Part shown: positions 17,883 to 26,685 of the stretch, piece after piece | How positions within the stretch are numbered: position 1 is the stretch's first letter | How the letters are laid out: each line of letters opens with the position of its first letter | DNA from: Sphingomonas sp. CROZ-RG-20F-R02-07 | Lineage (GTDB): Bacteria; Pseudomonadota; Alphaproteobacteria; Sphingomonadales; Sphingomonadaceae | DNA: 64,000 nt | Assembly (NCBI RefSeq): GCF_022662335.1 | Contig: NZ_JAKNQJ010000011.1 | Coordinates: 32,230-96,229, forward strand | Direction of reading: 5' to 3' | Position numbers and translations under genes: made by a program | Notes under the pieces: generated by a model | Database searches by the model: none | The model's input: the letters and a program-made list of their open reading frames with translations, nothing else | Told to the model about the DNA's origin: nothing

Positions 17883-18563
17883 ATGGTATCTCAAGATGTG
17901 GTGCGGTCCGGCCATTCGGTCGGGGACGGAAACGGCGTCATCCTGGCCGCGGATGCGAATGTTTGCGATCTGCTCCAGCGTACCGAGATCGAGCTCATCG
18001 GAATGAGCTATCTGCAGATCACCCATCCCGACGATCTTCCGGCCAATATCCGCCAGATCGACGCGCTTCCCAGCGGCGCTGCACCGATCACGATCCGCAA
18101 ACGCTATCTGCGCCGCGACGGCAGCGCCGTGCCGGCCGAGATTTCGGTGTCCCGCCTGGGCAATGGTCCGGGGGTCGACCGGCTGGTCGCGACCGTGAAG
18201 TGGCGTGCCGTCGCCGCCGCGACGCCGAGGCCGGATCAGCTGTGGCGAACGGCACGCAAGATCGAGGCGCTCAGCAAGCTGCGCAAGGAGGTCCTCGGGG
18301 CCGAGCTGTTCGCCGATCATCCGATGGGCGTTCTGCTGCGCACCTATGTCGCGGAAATGGAGGGCCGCTCGACCACGCCGGAGCAACTCGCGATCGATCT
18401 GGGAGCGTCACCGATTCTGGTCGCCCGCTGGGTGACCGCGTTGACCACGCATGGTCTGCTCGATCGTGCCGCCGGCCCCGCTGAGCCGTTCCAGCTCAGC
18501 GATTCGGGAATCGCCCGGATCGAACATCTGCTCGCCGTCGCCCGCAGCGCCCCGGTCGATTGA
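17883..18563 (+). CDS. PAS domain protein with C-terminal winged-helix-like domain
   Basis: 226 residues. Residues about 14-110 form a PAS domain (LIGMSYLQITHPDDL, then KRYLRRDGSAVPAEISVS, the usual PAS beta strands). Residues about 120-215 resemble a MarR-type winged helix: TTPEQLAIDLGASPILVARWVTALTTHGLL reads as helix-turn-helix and wing. This suggests a one-component regulator that senses a ligand or redox state through PAS. There is no Shine-Dalgarno; GTG codons at 17898 and 17901 are alternative starts. It lies downstream of the diguanylate cyclase in the same direction. Confidence 0.7.
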   Translation: MVSQDVVRSGHSVGDGNGVILAADANVCDLLQRTEIELIGMSYLQITHPDDLPANIRQIDALPSGAAPITIRKRYLRRDGSAVPAEISVSRLGNGPGVDRLVATVKWRAVAAATPRPDQLWRTARKIEALSKLRKEVLGAELFADHPMGVLLRTYVAEMEGRSTTPEQLAIDLGASPILVARWVTALTTHGLLDRAAGPAEPFQLSDSGIARIEHLLAVARSAPVD

Positions 18564-18654
18564 GTTTGGCGCACGTTCGGGCGTGCGCCCGCGTTCGCTT
18601 ATGATGCCGCTGGCCGCCTTGACCCCCGCCGAGCGCCTGCGCCATAGCGCGGGC

Positions 18655-18894
18655 ATGGAAACGCCGATCGAAGACCTCTCGTTCGAGGATGCGCTGAAGG
18701 AACTCGAGCGGATCGTATCGCGGCTGGAAAGCGGCGACGCGACGCTCGACGAGTCGATCCGGCTCTATGAGCGCGGCGATCGGCTCCGCGTCCGCTGCGC
18801 CGAGCGGCTCGATGCCGCGCAGGCGCGGATCGAGGCGATCCGCGTCGATGCCGAGGGCAAGGCGGCCGGCACCCGCGCGTTCGCGGCCGGCTGA
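18655..18894 (+). CDS. xseB: Exodeoxyribonuclease VII small subunit
   Basis: 79 residues, typical for XseB. The core IEDLSFEDALKELERIV, RLESGDATLDESIRLYERG matches the family. It forms the regulatory arms of exonuclease VII with XseA and degrades single-stranded DNA. ATG at 18655 starts the conserved part; an open frame upstream is non-homologous. It is followed after 9 bp by ispA, a conserved pairing (xseB-ispA) in proteobacteria. Confidence 0.93.
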   Translation: METPIEDLSFEDALKELERIVSRLESGDATLDESIRLYERGDRLRVRCAERLDAAQARIEAIRVDAEGKAAGTRAFAAG

Positions 18895-18903
18895 CGCGAC
18901 CAG

Positions 18904-19797
18904 ATGCCCACCCCCGCCCTTGCCGCGGCGCTTGCCGATGTGTCCACCGAGATCGACCGCCAGTTCGATCTGTTCCTGGCGCTTCCCGACGATCCGCGCC
19001 GCGAGCTGTACCGCGCGATGCGCCACGCCGCGATCGGCGGCGGCAAGCGGCTGCGGCCGCTGCTCGTGTTCGCGACCGCCGCGCTGTTCGACGTGGACCG
19101 GGCGCATGCCTCGCGGGCCGCAACCGCGATCGAATCGGTCCATGTCTATTCGCTGATCCATGACGATCTGCCCGCGATGGACGATGACGACATGCGCCGC
19201 GGCAAGCCCACGGTGCACAAGGCCTTCACCGAGGCGACCGCGATCCTGGCGGGCGACTGCCTCCATGCGCTGGCGTTCGAGATCCTGGCGCATCCCGCGA
19301 CGCACCCCGATGCGATCGTGCGCGCCGAACTGGTGTTCGACCTCGCGCGCGCGGCGGGCCCCTCGGGCATGGCGGGCGGCCAGATGATGGACATCGAGGC
19401 GGAAAAGGCGCGGTTCGACCTGCCGACCGTCACCCGGCTCCAGCAGATGAAGACCGGCGCGCTCATCACCGCCTCGGTCGAGGCGGGTGCGATCCTCGGC
19501 CGTGTGCCGGCCGACGCACGCACCGGGCTTCGCGGCTATGCGCATGATCTGGGCCTCGCCTTCCAGATCGCCGACGATCTGCTCGATGCCGAAGGCGACG
19601 AGGCCGCGGTCGGCAAGAAGCTGCGCAAGGACGGCGGCGCGGGGAAGGAGACGTTCCTGACGCTGATGGGCGCCGAACGCGCGCGCGCGCAGGCGGCCAT
19701 GCTGGTCGAACAGGCGGTCGAGCATCTTCACGGCTATGGCGCGGATGCCGATCTGTTGCGCGACATCGCGCATTTCGTCTTCGAGCGCGATCGGTGA
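18904..19797 (+). CDS. ispA: Farnesyl diphosphate synthase
   Basis: A 297-residue trans-prenyltransferase. The first Asp-rich motif DDLPAMDDDD (87-96) and the second DDLLDAE (224-230) bind Mg2+ and the diphosphates, and GGKRLRP (46-52) binds isopentenyl diphosphate. It makes C15 farnesyl diphosphate from DMAPP/GPP and IPP for quinones, bactoprenol and carotenoids. A GTGA overlap couples it to coaD. A dxs gene, often next, is not present here. Confidence 0.94.
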   Translation: MPTPALAAALADVSTEIDRQFDLFLALPDDPRRELYRAMRHAAIGGGKRLRPLLVFATAALFDVDRAHASRAATAIESVHVYSLIHDDLPAMDDDDMRRGKPTVHKAFTEATAILAGDCLHALAFEILAHPATHPDAIVRAELVFDLARAAGPSGMAGGQMMDIEAEKARFDLPTVTRLQQMKTGALITASVEAGAILGRVPADARTGLRGYAHDLGLAFQIADDLLDAEGDEAAVGKKLRKDGGAGKETFLTLMGAERARAQAAMLVEQAVEHLHGYGADADLLRDIAHFVFERDR

Positions 19798-20315
19798 ACA
19801 TGCGGGCGGCCAGCGTGCGGGTCGGCGTCTATCCGGGGACGTTCGATCCCGTGACGCTGGGCCATATGGACATCATCCGGCGCGGCGCGAAGCTGGTCGA
19901 CCGGCTGGTGATCGGGGTGACGACCAATCCGTCCAAATCGCCGATGTTCTCGGTCGAGGAACGGCTGGCCGCGGTCCGGCGCGAAGTCGCCGGGGTCGAC
20001 GGCGAGATCGCGGTGGTCGCGTTCGATTCGCTGCTGATGGATTTCGCCGAGGCGCAGGGTGCGAAGATCATCGTGCGCGGGCTGCGCGCGGTCGCCGATT
20101 TCGAATATGAATATCAGATGGCGGGGATGAATCAGCAGATCAATCCGCGCGTCGAGACGGTGTTCCTGATGGCCGACGTGGCGCTCCAGCCGATCGCCAG
20201 CCGGCTGGTGAAGGAAATCGCGATCTATGGCGGCGACATCCGGCGGTTCGTCCCACCGGCGGTCTGCGACGAGGTGGTCGCGCGCGTCGCGGTGATCGGG
20301 CGGCGGGGTACGTGA
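19794..20315 (+). CDS. coaD: Phosphopantetheine adenylyltransferase
   Basis: 173 residues from GTG at 19794 (171 if ATG at 19800 is used). It opens with GVYPGTFDPVTLGHMDI, the nucleotidyltransferase T/HxGH motif, then NPSKSPMF, AKIIVRGLRAVADFEYE and KEIAIYGGD near the C terminus. It catalyses the penultimate step of coenzyme A synthesis, ATP plus 4'-phosphopantetheine to dephospho-CoA. The GTG overlaps the ispA stop. Confidence 0.94.
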   Translation: MNMRAASVRVGVYPGTFDPVTLGHMDIIRRGAKLVDRLVIGVTTNPSKSPMFSVEERLAAVRREVAGVDGEIAVVAFDSLLMDFAEAQGAKIIVRGLRAVADFEYEYQMAGMNQQINPRVETVFLMADVALQPIASRLVKEIAIYGGDIRRFVPPAVCDEVVARVAVIGRRGT

Positions 20316-20383
20316 CGTTCAGTTTGGCGCAATGCCCGATCTGGTCTAGGTCGCGCGCTTTCCCTCGTTCGAGTATGCTGCCC

Positions 20384-21076
20384 ATGCGTCTCCTCGCCCT
20401 GTTCGCGTTCGCCGTCGGCGCGCTTGCCGCCCCCGCCGTCGCGCAGACCACGCCAGCCCCCGCCGCGGCACCCGCGATCGACCCGCAGAACGAGTGGATC
20501 CTGGATCTTTCGACCGGCGGCCGCGTCGCCATCCGGCTACGGCCGGACATGGCGCCCAAGATGGTCGAGCGGATCAAGGTGCTCACCCGCCAGCATTTCT
20601 ACGACGGCCTGACGTTCCACCGCGTGATCGACGGCTTCATGGCGCAGGGCGGCGATCCCAAGGGCGACGGCACCGGCGGCTCGACGCTGCCGAACGTGGC
20701 CGCGGAATTCAACACGCTGCCCCATGTCCGCGGCGCGGTGTCGGCCGCGCGCGCCGACGATCCCAACAGCGCGAACAGCCAGTTCTTCATCGTGCTGCTG
20801 CCGAAGCTCAACCTCGACAAGAAATACACCGTCTTCGGCCGCGTGACGTCGGGGATGAACTATGTCGACGCGATCGAAAAGGGCGAGCCGCCCGCGAGCC
20901 CCAGCCGGATCGTCCACGCCTATATCGCCGCCGACAATCCGCCGGCCTATTCGCCCGCGCCGCCGGCCGCCGCACCGACGCTCGGCTCGCCGGTGACGCT
21001 GCCGGGCACGGGGGCCAGCGCCGGGGTGGCCGCGCCGAAGCTCGCGCCCAAAAAGATGGCGCCGGCGAAGAAGTAA
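20384..21076 (+). CDS. Periplasmic cyclophilin-type peptidyl-prolyl isomerase
   Basis: 230 residues from ATG at 20384 (ATG at 20375 also possible). A signal peptide [21 protein letters not shown] ends in AVA-Q. The cyclophilin domain carries [19 protein letters not shown] and [10 protein letters not shown], the active-site Arg, Phe and Gln region. The C-terminal 60 residues are Pro/Ala-rich with a Lys-rich end. It catalyses cis-trans proline isomerisation during envelope protein folding. It lies in the coaD-queA run. Confidence 0.9.
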   Translation: MRLLALFAFAVGALAAPAVAQTTPAPAAAPAIDPQNEWILDLSTGGRVAIRLRPDMAPKMVERIKVLTRQHFYDGLTFHRVIDGFMAQGGDPKGDGTGGSTLPNVAAEFNTLPHVRGAVSAARADDPNSANSQFFIVLLPKLNLDKKYTVFGRVTSGMNYVDAIEKGEPPASPSRIVHAYIAADNPPAYSPAPPAAAPTLGSPVTLPGTGASAGVAAPKLAPKKMAPAKK

Positions 21077-21084
21077 CCGTCCGG

Positions 21085-22110
21085 ATGGACGTCGGCCTTT
21101 TCGATTTCGCCCTGCCGCCCGAATCGATCGCGCTGCGCCCGGCATCGCCGCGCGATTCTGCGCGGATGCTGGTACTGGACGGCACGGCGACGCGCGATGC
21201 GCGGGTGACCGATCTGCCCGGCGCGCTGCGCGCGGGCGACCTGCTCGTGTTCAACGACACCCGCGTGATCCCGGCGCAACTCGAAGGGCGCCGCGGCGAC
21301 GCGCGGGTCGGTGCAACGCTCCACAAGCGCGAAGGGCCACGCCGCTGGCGCGCCTTCGTCCGCAACGCGCGCCGCCTGCGCGACGGCGACACGATCGATT
21401 TCGGCGAAGGCGTGACGGCGATCGCCTCGGACCGCGACGACGACGGCAGCCTTGCGCTGGACTTCGCCGGCGAAGAGCCGGTCGAGACGCTCCTGGAGCG
21501 CGCCGGCCGCATGCCGCTGCCGCCCTATATCGCCGGCAAGCGCCCGACCGACGCACGCGATCTGGACGATTACCAGACGATGTTCGCCGCCGAGCCTGGC
21601 GCGGTCGCGGCACCTACGGCGGCGCTCCATTTCACGCCGGCGCTGATGGCCTCGCTGGAGGCGGCCGGGATCGGTCATGCGACGCTGACGCTGCACGTCG
21701 GCGCGGGCACCTTTCTCCCGGTAAAGGGGGAGGATACCGATCAGCATCGCATGCATGCCGAATGGGGCCGGATCGATGCGGCCACCGCCGAACGCCTGAA
21801 CGCCGTGCGCGCGGCAGGCGGGCGGGTGATCGCGGTCGGCACCACCTCGCTCCGGTTGATCGAGAGTGCATCGGACGCGGCGGGGATTGTCCACCCGTTC
21901 GAAGGCGACACCGCGATCTTCATCACGCCCGGCTATCGCTTTCGCGGGATCGACGGGCTGGTGACCAATTTCCACCTGCCGCGCTCGACGCTGTTCATGC
22001 TGGTGTCGGCGTTGATGGGGCGGGAGCGGATGCAGGCGGCCTATGCGCATGCGATCCAGACGGGCTACCGCTTCTATTCCTATGGGGATGCATCGCTTCT
22101 TCTGCCCTGA
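21085..22110 (+). CDS. queA: S-adenosylmethionine:tRNA ribosyltransferase-isomerase QueA
   Basis: 341 residues, full-length. Signatures are [23 protein letters not shown] at the start, [31 protein letters not shown] and [19 protein letters not shown]. It transfers the ribosyl part of SAM to preQ1 at tRNA position 34, giving epoxyqueuosine. The next enzyme, QueG, is encoded at 38045-39256. ATG at 21085 lies 8 bp after the cyclophilin stop. In many sphingomonads tgt follows queA; it does not here. Confidence 0.95.
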   Translation: MDVGLFDFALPPESIALRPASPRDSARMLVLDGTATRDARVTDLPGALRAGDLLVFNDTRVIPAQLEGRRGDARVGATLHKREGPRRWRAFVRNARRLRDGDTIDFGEGVTAIASDRDDDGSLALDFAGEEPVETLLERAGRMPLPPYIAGKRPTDARDLDDYQTMFAAEPGAVAAPTAALHFTPALMASLEAAGIGHATLTLHVGAGTFLPVKGEDTDQHRMHAEWGRIDAATAERLNAVRAAGGRVIAVGTTSLRLIESASDAAGIVHPFEGDTAIFITPGYRFRGIDGLVTNFHLPRSTLFMLVSALMGRERMQAAYAHAIQTGYRFYSYGDASLLLP

Positions 22111-22136
22111 GAAGAGCGACGCACCCCGGGAGACAA

Positions 22137-22155
22137 GGGGAGCCTGACGCTCCCC
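22137..22155. terminator. Hairpin between convergent queA and csbD
   Basis: GGGGAGC and GCTCCCC form a perfect 7-bp stem with a 5-nt loop. On the minus strand it is followed by TTGTCT. It is a plausible shared terminator without a long T-run. Confidence 0.55.
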
Positions 22156-22162
22156 TGCCCGC

Positions 22163-22447
22163 TTATTTGCCGCGCAGCGTGTTGAACACCGCGACGCCCA
22201 GCGTCCCGACCAGCGCGGCGGTCGTCCACGGCCGATCCTTCGCGAACGCGCGCGCCTTGTCGAGCAGCGGGCCGGGATCGCCGATCGCATCGCGCGCCGC
22301 ACCCGCCATCTGCTTGGCATCGCCGATCACCTGATCCGCCGTGCCCTTGGCCTGCAGGCTGTCGTCGCCCGTCACCTTGCCGACGGCTTCCTTGACGTTG
22401 CCGGTGAGGTTCTGGCCCTGGCCTTCGAGCGTGGTGCTGTTCATCAT
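22163..22447 (-). CDS. CsbD family stress protein
   Basis: 94 residues. The N-terminal half matches CsbD (EGQGQNLTGNVKEAVGKVTGDDSLQAKG), a small soluble general-stress protein. The C-terminal extension has a short hydrophobic helix (PWTTAALVGTLGVAVFNTLRGK) like ElaB/YqjD membrane-anchored proteins, so the protein may sit on the membrane. GGAGACGA precedes the ATG at 22447; a second ATG follows directly. It is probably induced by general stress, though I could not identify an EcfG-type promoter by eye. Confidence 0.85.
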   Translation of the reverse strand: MMNSTTLEGQGQNLTGNVKEAVGKVTGDDSLQAKGTADQVIGDAKQMAGAARDAIGDPGPLLDKARAFAKDRPWTTAALVGTLGVAVFNTLRGK

Positions 22448-22527
22448 TCGTCTCCATCGATGGTCACCGGGCTGGTGACGTCCGGGGGCGTAACGATCGG
22501 AAACCGATAAGGGTGCGAAGAACCGGG

Positions 22528-22842
22528 TCAGCCCGGCTCGATATCCTGCCGGGGGACGTGACGCACGATCCACTTCGGATAGCCCTCGGGCGCCAGGACG
22601 ATGTCCGGAAACGCGATCGGATCGTCGCCGGTCTCGATCCAGCCCGCCCCCAGGCAATGCCCGCACGCCTCGCGGCGGCAGCGAAAGCTCACCAGATCGA
22701 TCTCGACATTCCACTGCCCATGGCCGCGGCAGATCGGGCAGCGCGCATCGAGCGTGCCGTTGCGCGGCTGGAGCGGCACGATGTCGAACGCATGCGGGCT
22801 GTCGGGCCCGGCGCAATAGATCGGTTCGCTGACGTGCGGCAC
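22528..22842 (-). CDS. Small protein with two CxxCxGxG zinc-finger motifs
   Basis: 104 residues. CPICRGHGQW and CGHCLGAGW are two CxxCxGxG-type knuckles, the arrangement of the DnaJ cysteine-rich zinc-binding domain reduced to a single site. The rest is short and polar, with no signal peptide or membrane segment. I know of no function; a chaperone-like or nucleic-acid-binding role is possible. A J-domain protein is encoded about 1.8 kb away on the same strand, but no direct link is visible. Confidence 0.7.
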   Translation of the reverse strand: MPHVSEPIYCAGPDSPHAFDIVPLQPRNGTLDARCPICRGHGQWNVEIDLVSFRCRREACGHCLGAGWIETGDDPIAFPDIVLAPEGYPKWIVRHVPRQDIEPG

Positions 22843-22914
22843 GGGCGCCTCCTTGTGTTGCCGCCCGAACGCACCGCGCGGCGGACGACTCCGTAACGAA
22901 CCGCGCGGCGCGAG

Positions 22915-24528
22915 TCAGCCCGCCATGCTCAGCGCGACCGCCTCCGCGGCCTTGATCCCGTCCACCGCGGCGGACAGGATGCCGCCGGCGTAGCCGGCAC
23001 CTTCGCCAGCGGTGAAGAGCCCGGCGGTGTTGAGGCTCTGCATGTCGTCGCCGCGGGTGAAGCGGATCGGCGACGAGGTGCGCGTCTCCACCCCGGTCAT
23101 CACCACGTCGGGATGATCGTAGCCCGCGATCTGCCGGCCGAAGACGGGCAGCGCCTCGCGCATGGCGTGGACGGCGAAATCGGGCAGGCACAAGGCGAGA
23201 TCGGTCGGCTGGACGCCGGGCTTGTACGAGGGCACCACCGTGCCGAGCGTCGTCGAGGCGCGCCCTTCGAGAAAATCGCCCAGCCGCTGCGCCGGTGCCT
23301 TGTAGCTCGAGCCGCCCGCGACATAGGCGCGCTCCTCCCAATGGCGCTGCAGGGCGATGCCGGCCAGCGGATCGCCGGGAAAATCACGCGCGGGATCGAT
23401 CGCGACGACCAGCCCCGAATTGGCGTTGCGCTCGTTGCGCGAATATTGGCTCATGCCGTTGGTCGCGACGCGCCCGGCCTCCGATGTGGCGGCGACGACG
23501 GTGCCGCCGGGGCACATGCAGAAGCTGTAGACCGTCCGCCCGTTCGAACAATGGTGCGAGATATGATATTCGGCCGCGCCCAGGATCGGGTTGCCGGCAT
23601 CCGCGCCGAAGCGGGAGCGATCGATCCAGGATTGCGGATGCTCGATCCGCACGCCGATCGAAAAGGGCTTGGCCTCGACATGGACGCCCGCCGCATGCAG
23701 CATCGCGAAGGTATCGCGGGCGCTGTGCCCGACGGCCAGCACGACGCGGTCCGCCGCCAGATAGTCGCCGGTGTGCAGATGCAGGCCGCGCACGCGCCGC
23801 GCGCCCGTGCCGTCGGTGACGATATCCAGCCCGTCGACCCGCGTGGAGAACCGGTATTCGCCGCCCAGCGCCTCGATCGTCTCGCGCATGCTTTCGACCA
23901 TCGTCACCAGCCGGAACGTGCCGATATGCGGATGCGCCTCGGTCAGGATATCGGCCGGCGCCCCCGCCTTCACGAATTCGGTCAGCACCTTGCGGTTGAG
24001 GTGCCGCGGATCCTTGATGCGGCTGTAGAGCTTGCCGTCGGAAAAGGTGCCCGCGCCGCCCTCGCCGAACTGCACGTTGGATTCCGGATCGAGCACGCCG
24101 CGGCGCCACAGGCCCCAGGTATCCTTGGTCCGCTCGCGCACCGCCTTGCCGCGGTCGAGGATGATCGGCCGGTGCCCCATCTGCGCCAGGACGAGCGCGG
24201 CGAAGAGACCGCATGGCCCCGCCCCAACCACGACCGGCCGGGTTTCGCCCGCAGGGGGCCCGGCCGGCGGGCGATAGCGCGTGTCGGGGGTGAGCTGGAC
24301 GTCGCGGTCCTTGCGGAACCGCGCGAGCACCGCCGCTTCGTTCTTCACCGCCACGTCGACCGAATACACCAGGGTGATGGCGCTCCGATCGCGCGCATCA
24401 TGGCCGCGCCGCGCCACCGTGAAACGGATCATCTCGCGCGGGGTGATGCGCAGCCGCTTGTGGATCGCCGCCGGCAGCGCCTCGTCGGCATGATGGAGCG
24501 GCAGTTTCAGCTCGGTGACGCGGATCAT
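22915..24528 (-). CDS. COG2509-type FAD-dependent dehydrogenase
   Basis: A 537-residue flavoprotein. The N-terminal 100 residues form the extra alpha/beta domain of this family, followed by the FAD-binding VVVGAGPCGLFAALVLAQMG (about 99-118). Further segments are NVQFGEGGAGTFSDGKL, SFCMCPGGTVVAATSE and the C-terminal GLFTAGEGAGYAGGILSAA that closes the FAD site. The family is widespread but its reaction is unknown; it is often annotated as an uncharacterised NAD(FAD)-utilising dehydrogenase. It is encoded as a single gene. Confidence 0.85.
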   Translation of the reverse strand: MIRVTELKLPLHHADEALPAAIHKRLRITPREMIRFTVARRGHDARDRSAITLVYSVDVAVKNEAAVLARFRKDRDVQLTPDTRYRPPAGPPAGETRPVVVGAGPCGLFAALVLAQMGHRPIILDRGKAVRERTKDTWGLWRRGVLDPESNVQFGEGGAGTFSDGKLYSRIKDPRHLNRKVLTEFVKAGAPADILTEAHPHIGTFRLVTMVESMRETIEALGGEYRFSTRVDGLDIVTDGTGARRVRGLHLHTGDYLAADRVVLAVGHSARDTFAMLHAAGVHVEAKPFSIGVRIEHPQSWIDRSRFGADAGNPILGAAEYHISHHCSNGRTVYSFCMCPGGTVVAATSEAGRVATNGMSQYSRNERNANSGLVVAIDPARDFPGDPLAGIALQRHWEERAYVAGGSSYKAPAQRLGDFLEGRASTTLGTVVPSYKPGVQPTDLALCLPDFAVHAMREALPVFGRQIAGYDHPDVVMTGVETRTSSPIRFTRGDDMQSLNTAGLFTAGEGAGYAGGILSAAVDGIKAAEAVALSMAG

Positions 24529-24599
24529 CGCGACGCCTTACCGCGCCACGATCGGTTGCGCCAACCTTGCGGTCGCGAGAGGATGGCGAGCGGCGCGGG

Positions 24600-25196
24600 T
24601 CATGCGAAGGCCTTCGCGCCCTTCAACTGCTGATAGGCGGCGATCACCTTTTGCAGATCGGCCTCGTGACCGCGGTCGCCGCCGTTGCGATCGGGATGAT
24701 AGCGGCGCACCAGCTCGCTATAGCGTTTGCGCAGCGCCGTGCGGTCGATATCGGCATCGAGCCCCAGCACGCGAAGCGCGCGGCGCTCGCCGTCCGACAG
24801 CGTGCGGCCATCGGTACGCGCCTTGGCACGCGTGCCGAACCGTCCGCCGATCGCGTCCAGCGGATCGGCGAACTCGGCCCAGCGGGGCGGTGCATCGCCG
24901 ACACCGCCATGCGCGAAGGCCCGGGTCTCGCGTTCCCAGCCGGCAAGCGGCCGCTGGGCGCGGTGGATCTCGTCCGCGGTCATGCCGTCGAAGAAATTAT
25001 ATCCGGCGTTGAAGGCGCGGACATGATCGAGGCAGAACCAGCGGAACCGGGGCGGCCCGCCATCGCTCGCGCCTTCGAGCGGCGGTGCCCGAAACTCGCC
25101 GGCCTCGTCGCATTCGGGGTGCATGCACGCCTGCCCGGTGCCTTCCACCCGACCATGGAAGCGCGGGGCCGGCCGTTCGTTCTTGCTGTGCGCCAC
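24600..25196 (-). CDS. J-domain (DnaJ-like) protein
   Basis: 198 residues. The C-terminal 65 residues are a J domain (ALRVLGLDADIDRTALRKRYSELVRRYHPDRNGGD) with the essential HPD intact. The N-terminal half (SKNERPAPRFHGR, then CMHPECDEAGEFRAP) carries a small Cys cluster and WFCLDHVRAFNAGYNFF, a segment typical of this alphaproteobacterial family. It is likely to stimulate an Hsp70. The start is GTG at 25196 with GGGGAG upstream. Only 30 bp separate it from the divergent bolA. Confidence 0.85.
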   Translation of the reverse strand: MAHSKNERPAPRFHGRVEGTGQACMHPECDEAGEFRAPPLEGASDGGPPRFRWFCLDHVRAFNAGYNFFDGMTADEIHRAQRPLAGWERETRAFAHGGVGDAPPRWAEFADPLDAIGGRFGTRAKARTDGRTLSDGERRALRVLGLDADIDRTALRKRYSELVRRYHPDRNGGDRGHEADLQKVIAAYQQLKGAKAFA

Positions 25197-25226
25197 TGGC
25201 TCCCCAAACCCCGAAAAGCCCGGTAT

Positions 25227-25523
25227 ATGGGGATGATGATCGCACGCGCCACCTCGCCGCTCGCCGACGAAATCACCAGCCGTCTGACGCGGCTGCTCGA
25301 TCCCACCAGCCTCCGCGTCACCAACGAGAGCGCGCTTCATGCCGGCCATATGGGCGACGACGGGACGGGCGAAACGCATTTCCGCGTCGAGATCGAATCC
25401 GCCTCGTTCGTCGGCCAGTCGCGCGTCGCGCGGCAGCGTCTGGTGAACAAAGCGCTCGCCGATTTGTTAGCGAACAACATCCACGCACTCGCCATCCAGG
25501 CCCGCGCTCCCGGAGAAGGATAA
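25227..25523 (+). CDS. BolA family protein
   Basis: 98 residues. The conserved BolA fold is seen in LRVTNESALHAGHMG, THFRVEIESASFVGQSRVARQRLVN and the C-terminal IHALAIQARAPGE. BolA-like proteins bind Fe-S clusters with monothiol glutaredoxins or regulate transcription. No glutaredoxin gene is adjacent; a GST follows at once (TAATG overlap). ATGs at 25227, 25233 and 25236 are all in frame. Confidence 0.9.
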   Translation: MGMMIARATSPLADEITSRLTRLLDPTSLRVTNESALHAGHMGDDGTGETHFRVEIESASFVGQSRVARQRLVNKALADLLANNIHALAIQARAPGEG

Positions 25524-26230
25524 TGCCCTACAAGCTCTGGTATTGGCCGACGATACCGGGGCGGGGCGAGTTCGTTCGTCTGGCGCTGGAAGCGGCGGGG
25601 ATCGCCTATGACGACGCCGCACGCGCGGTCGGCGCGGAGGGCCTGATCGCCGACATGGCGGCGCGGCAGGGACGACGGCCATTCGCGCCGCCCTATATGG
25701 AGCTCGACGGGCTCATCATCGCGCAAGTCGCCAATATTCTGAACTATCTGGGCGAGCGGCATGGCCTCGCACCCTCTGGCATCGCGGACCGCGCGTGGCT
25801 CATGCAACTGCAATCGACCATCACCGACGTCGTGGCGGAGGTGCACGGCGTCCACCATCCCGTCGCCACATCGGCCTATTACGAAGACCAGAAGCCCGAA
25901 GCGGCGCGCGCGGCAACGCAGTTCCGCGCCGAGCGCATGCCCAAATTCCTCGGCTATTTCGAAGAGGCGATCGACGCCAATCCGGGCGACTGGACCATCG
26001 ATCACCGCTGGACCTATGTCGACACATCGCTGTTCCAGCTGGTCGAGGGGCTGCGCTATATGTTCCCGAAGCGGATGGCGGCGATCGAGGGCGATTATCC
26101 CAACGTGATCCGCATCCATGATCAGGTGACCGAATTGCCCGGCATCCGCACCTATCTGAAGAGCGATCGCCGGCTGGCGTTCACCAACGACGGCATCTTC
26201 CGCCATTATCCCGAGCTGGATGGCGCGTGA
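25523..26230 (+). CDS. Glutathione S-transferase family protein
   Basis: 235 residues. The N-terminal part KLWYWPTIPGRGEFVRLALEAAG resembles sigma/alpha-type GSTs with a Tyr near residue 7 as candidate catalytic residue. IAQVANILNYLGE is the glutathione-site helix. The C-terminal half is helical. It shares one base with the bolA stop (TAATG), and its own stop overlaps the Nudix start (GTGA), so bolA-GST-nudix-pirin look like one translation-coupled unit. Confidence 0.85.
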   Translation: MPYKLWYWPTIPGRGEFVRLALEAAGIAYDDAARAVGAEGLIADMAARQGRRPFAPPYMELDGLIIAQVANILNYLGERHGLAPSGIADRAWLMQLQSTITDVVAEVHGVHHPVATSAYYEDQKPEAARAATQFRAERMPKFLGYFEEAIDANPGDWTIDHRWTYVDTSLFQLVEGLRYMFPKRMAAIEGDYPNVIRIHDQVTELPGIRTYLKSDRRLAFTNDGIFRHYPELDGA

Positions 26231-26685
26231 GGGCGGCGCGACCGGCGGCGCGCATCCTGCTGGTCGATTCGCGCGGCCGCACTTTGCTGTTCCGCTTCAC
26301 GCCGGCCGATCGTCCGCCTTTGTGGTGCACGCCGGGCGGCGCGGTGGACCCCGGCGAAAGCTATGCCGCCGCGGCCCGGCGCGAATTGTGGGAAGAGGTG
26401 GGCCTCGACCGGGATTGCGGGCCCGAGGTCGCCCGGCGGATCGTCGATTTCCGGACGTTCGAGGGGGTCGAGGTGACCGCCGACGAACGCTATTTCCGGA
26501 TCGACATCGACCATTTCGACGTTGCGCCCGGCGCCTTGACCGAACTGGAGCGGACGTTGCTTGTCGGGCATCGCTGGTTTTCCAGAAACGAGATCGCGGC
26601 GCATGACGAAGTGATCTACCCCGCGGACCTGATCGCGTTGCTCGACGCCACCGAGCCGCCGCCACGGGACGACGCTCATGTTTGA
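26227..26685 (+). CDS. NUDIX hydrolase
   Basis: 152 residues. The Nudix box is complete: G38, E44, R52-E53, E56-E57 and G59 in spacing GX5EX7REUXEEXGU. It hydrolyses nucleoside diphosphates linked to another moiety; the substrate cannot be told. GTG at 26227 overlaps the GST stop, and its end overlaps the pirin ATG by 8 bp. Confidence 0.9.
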   Translation: MRAARPAARILLVDSRGRTLLFRFTPADRPPLWCTPGGAVDPGESYAAAARRELWEEVGLDRDCGPEVARRIVDFRTFEGVEVTADERYFRIDIDHFDVAPGALTELERTLLVGHRWFSRNEIAAHDEVIYPADLIALLDATEPPPRDDAHV

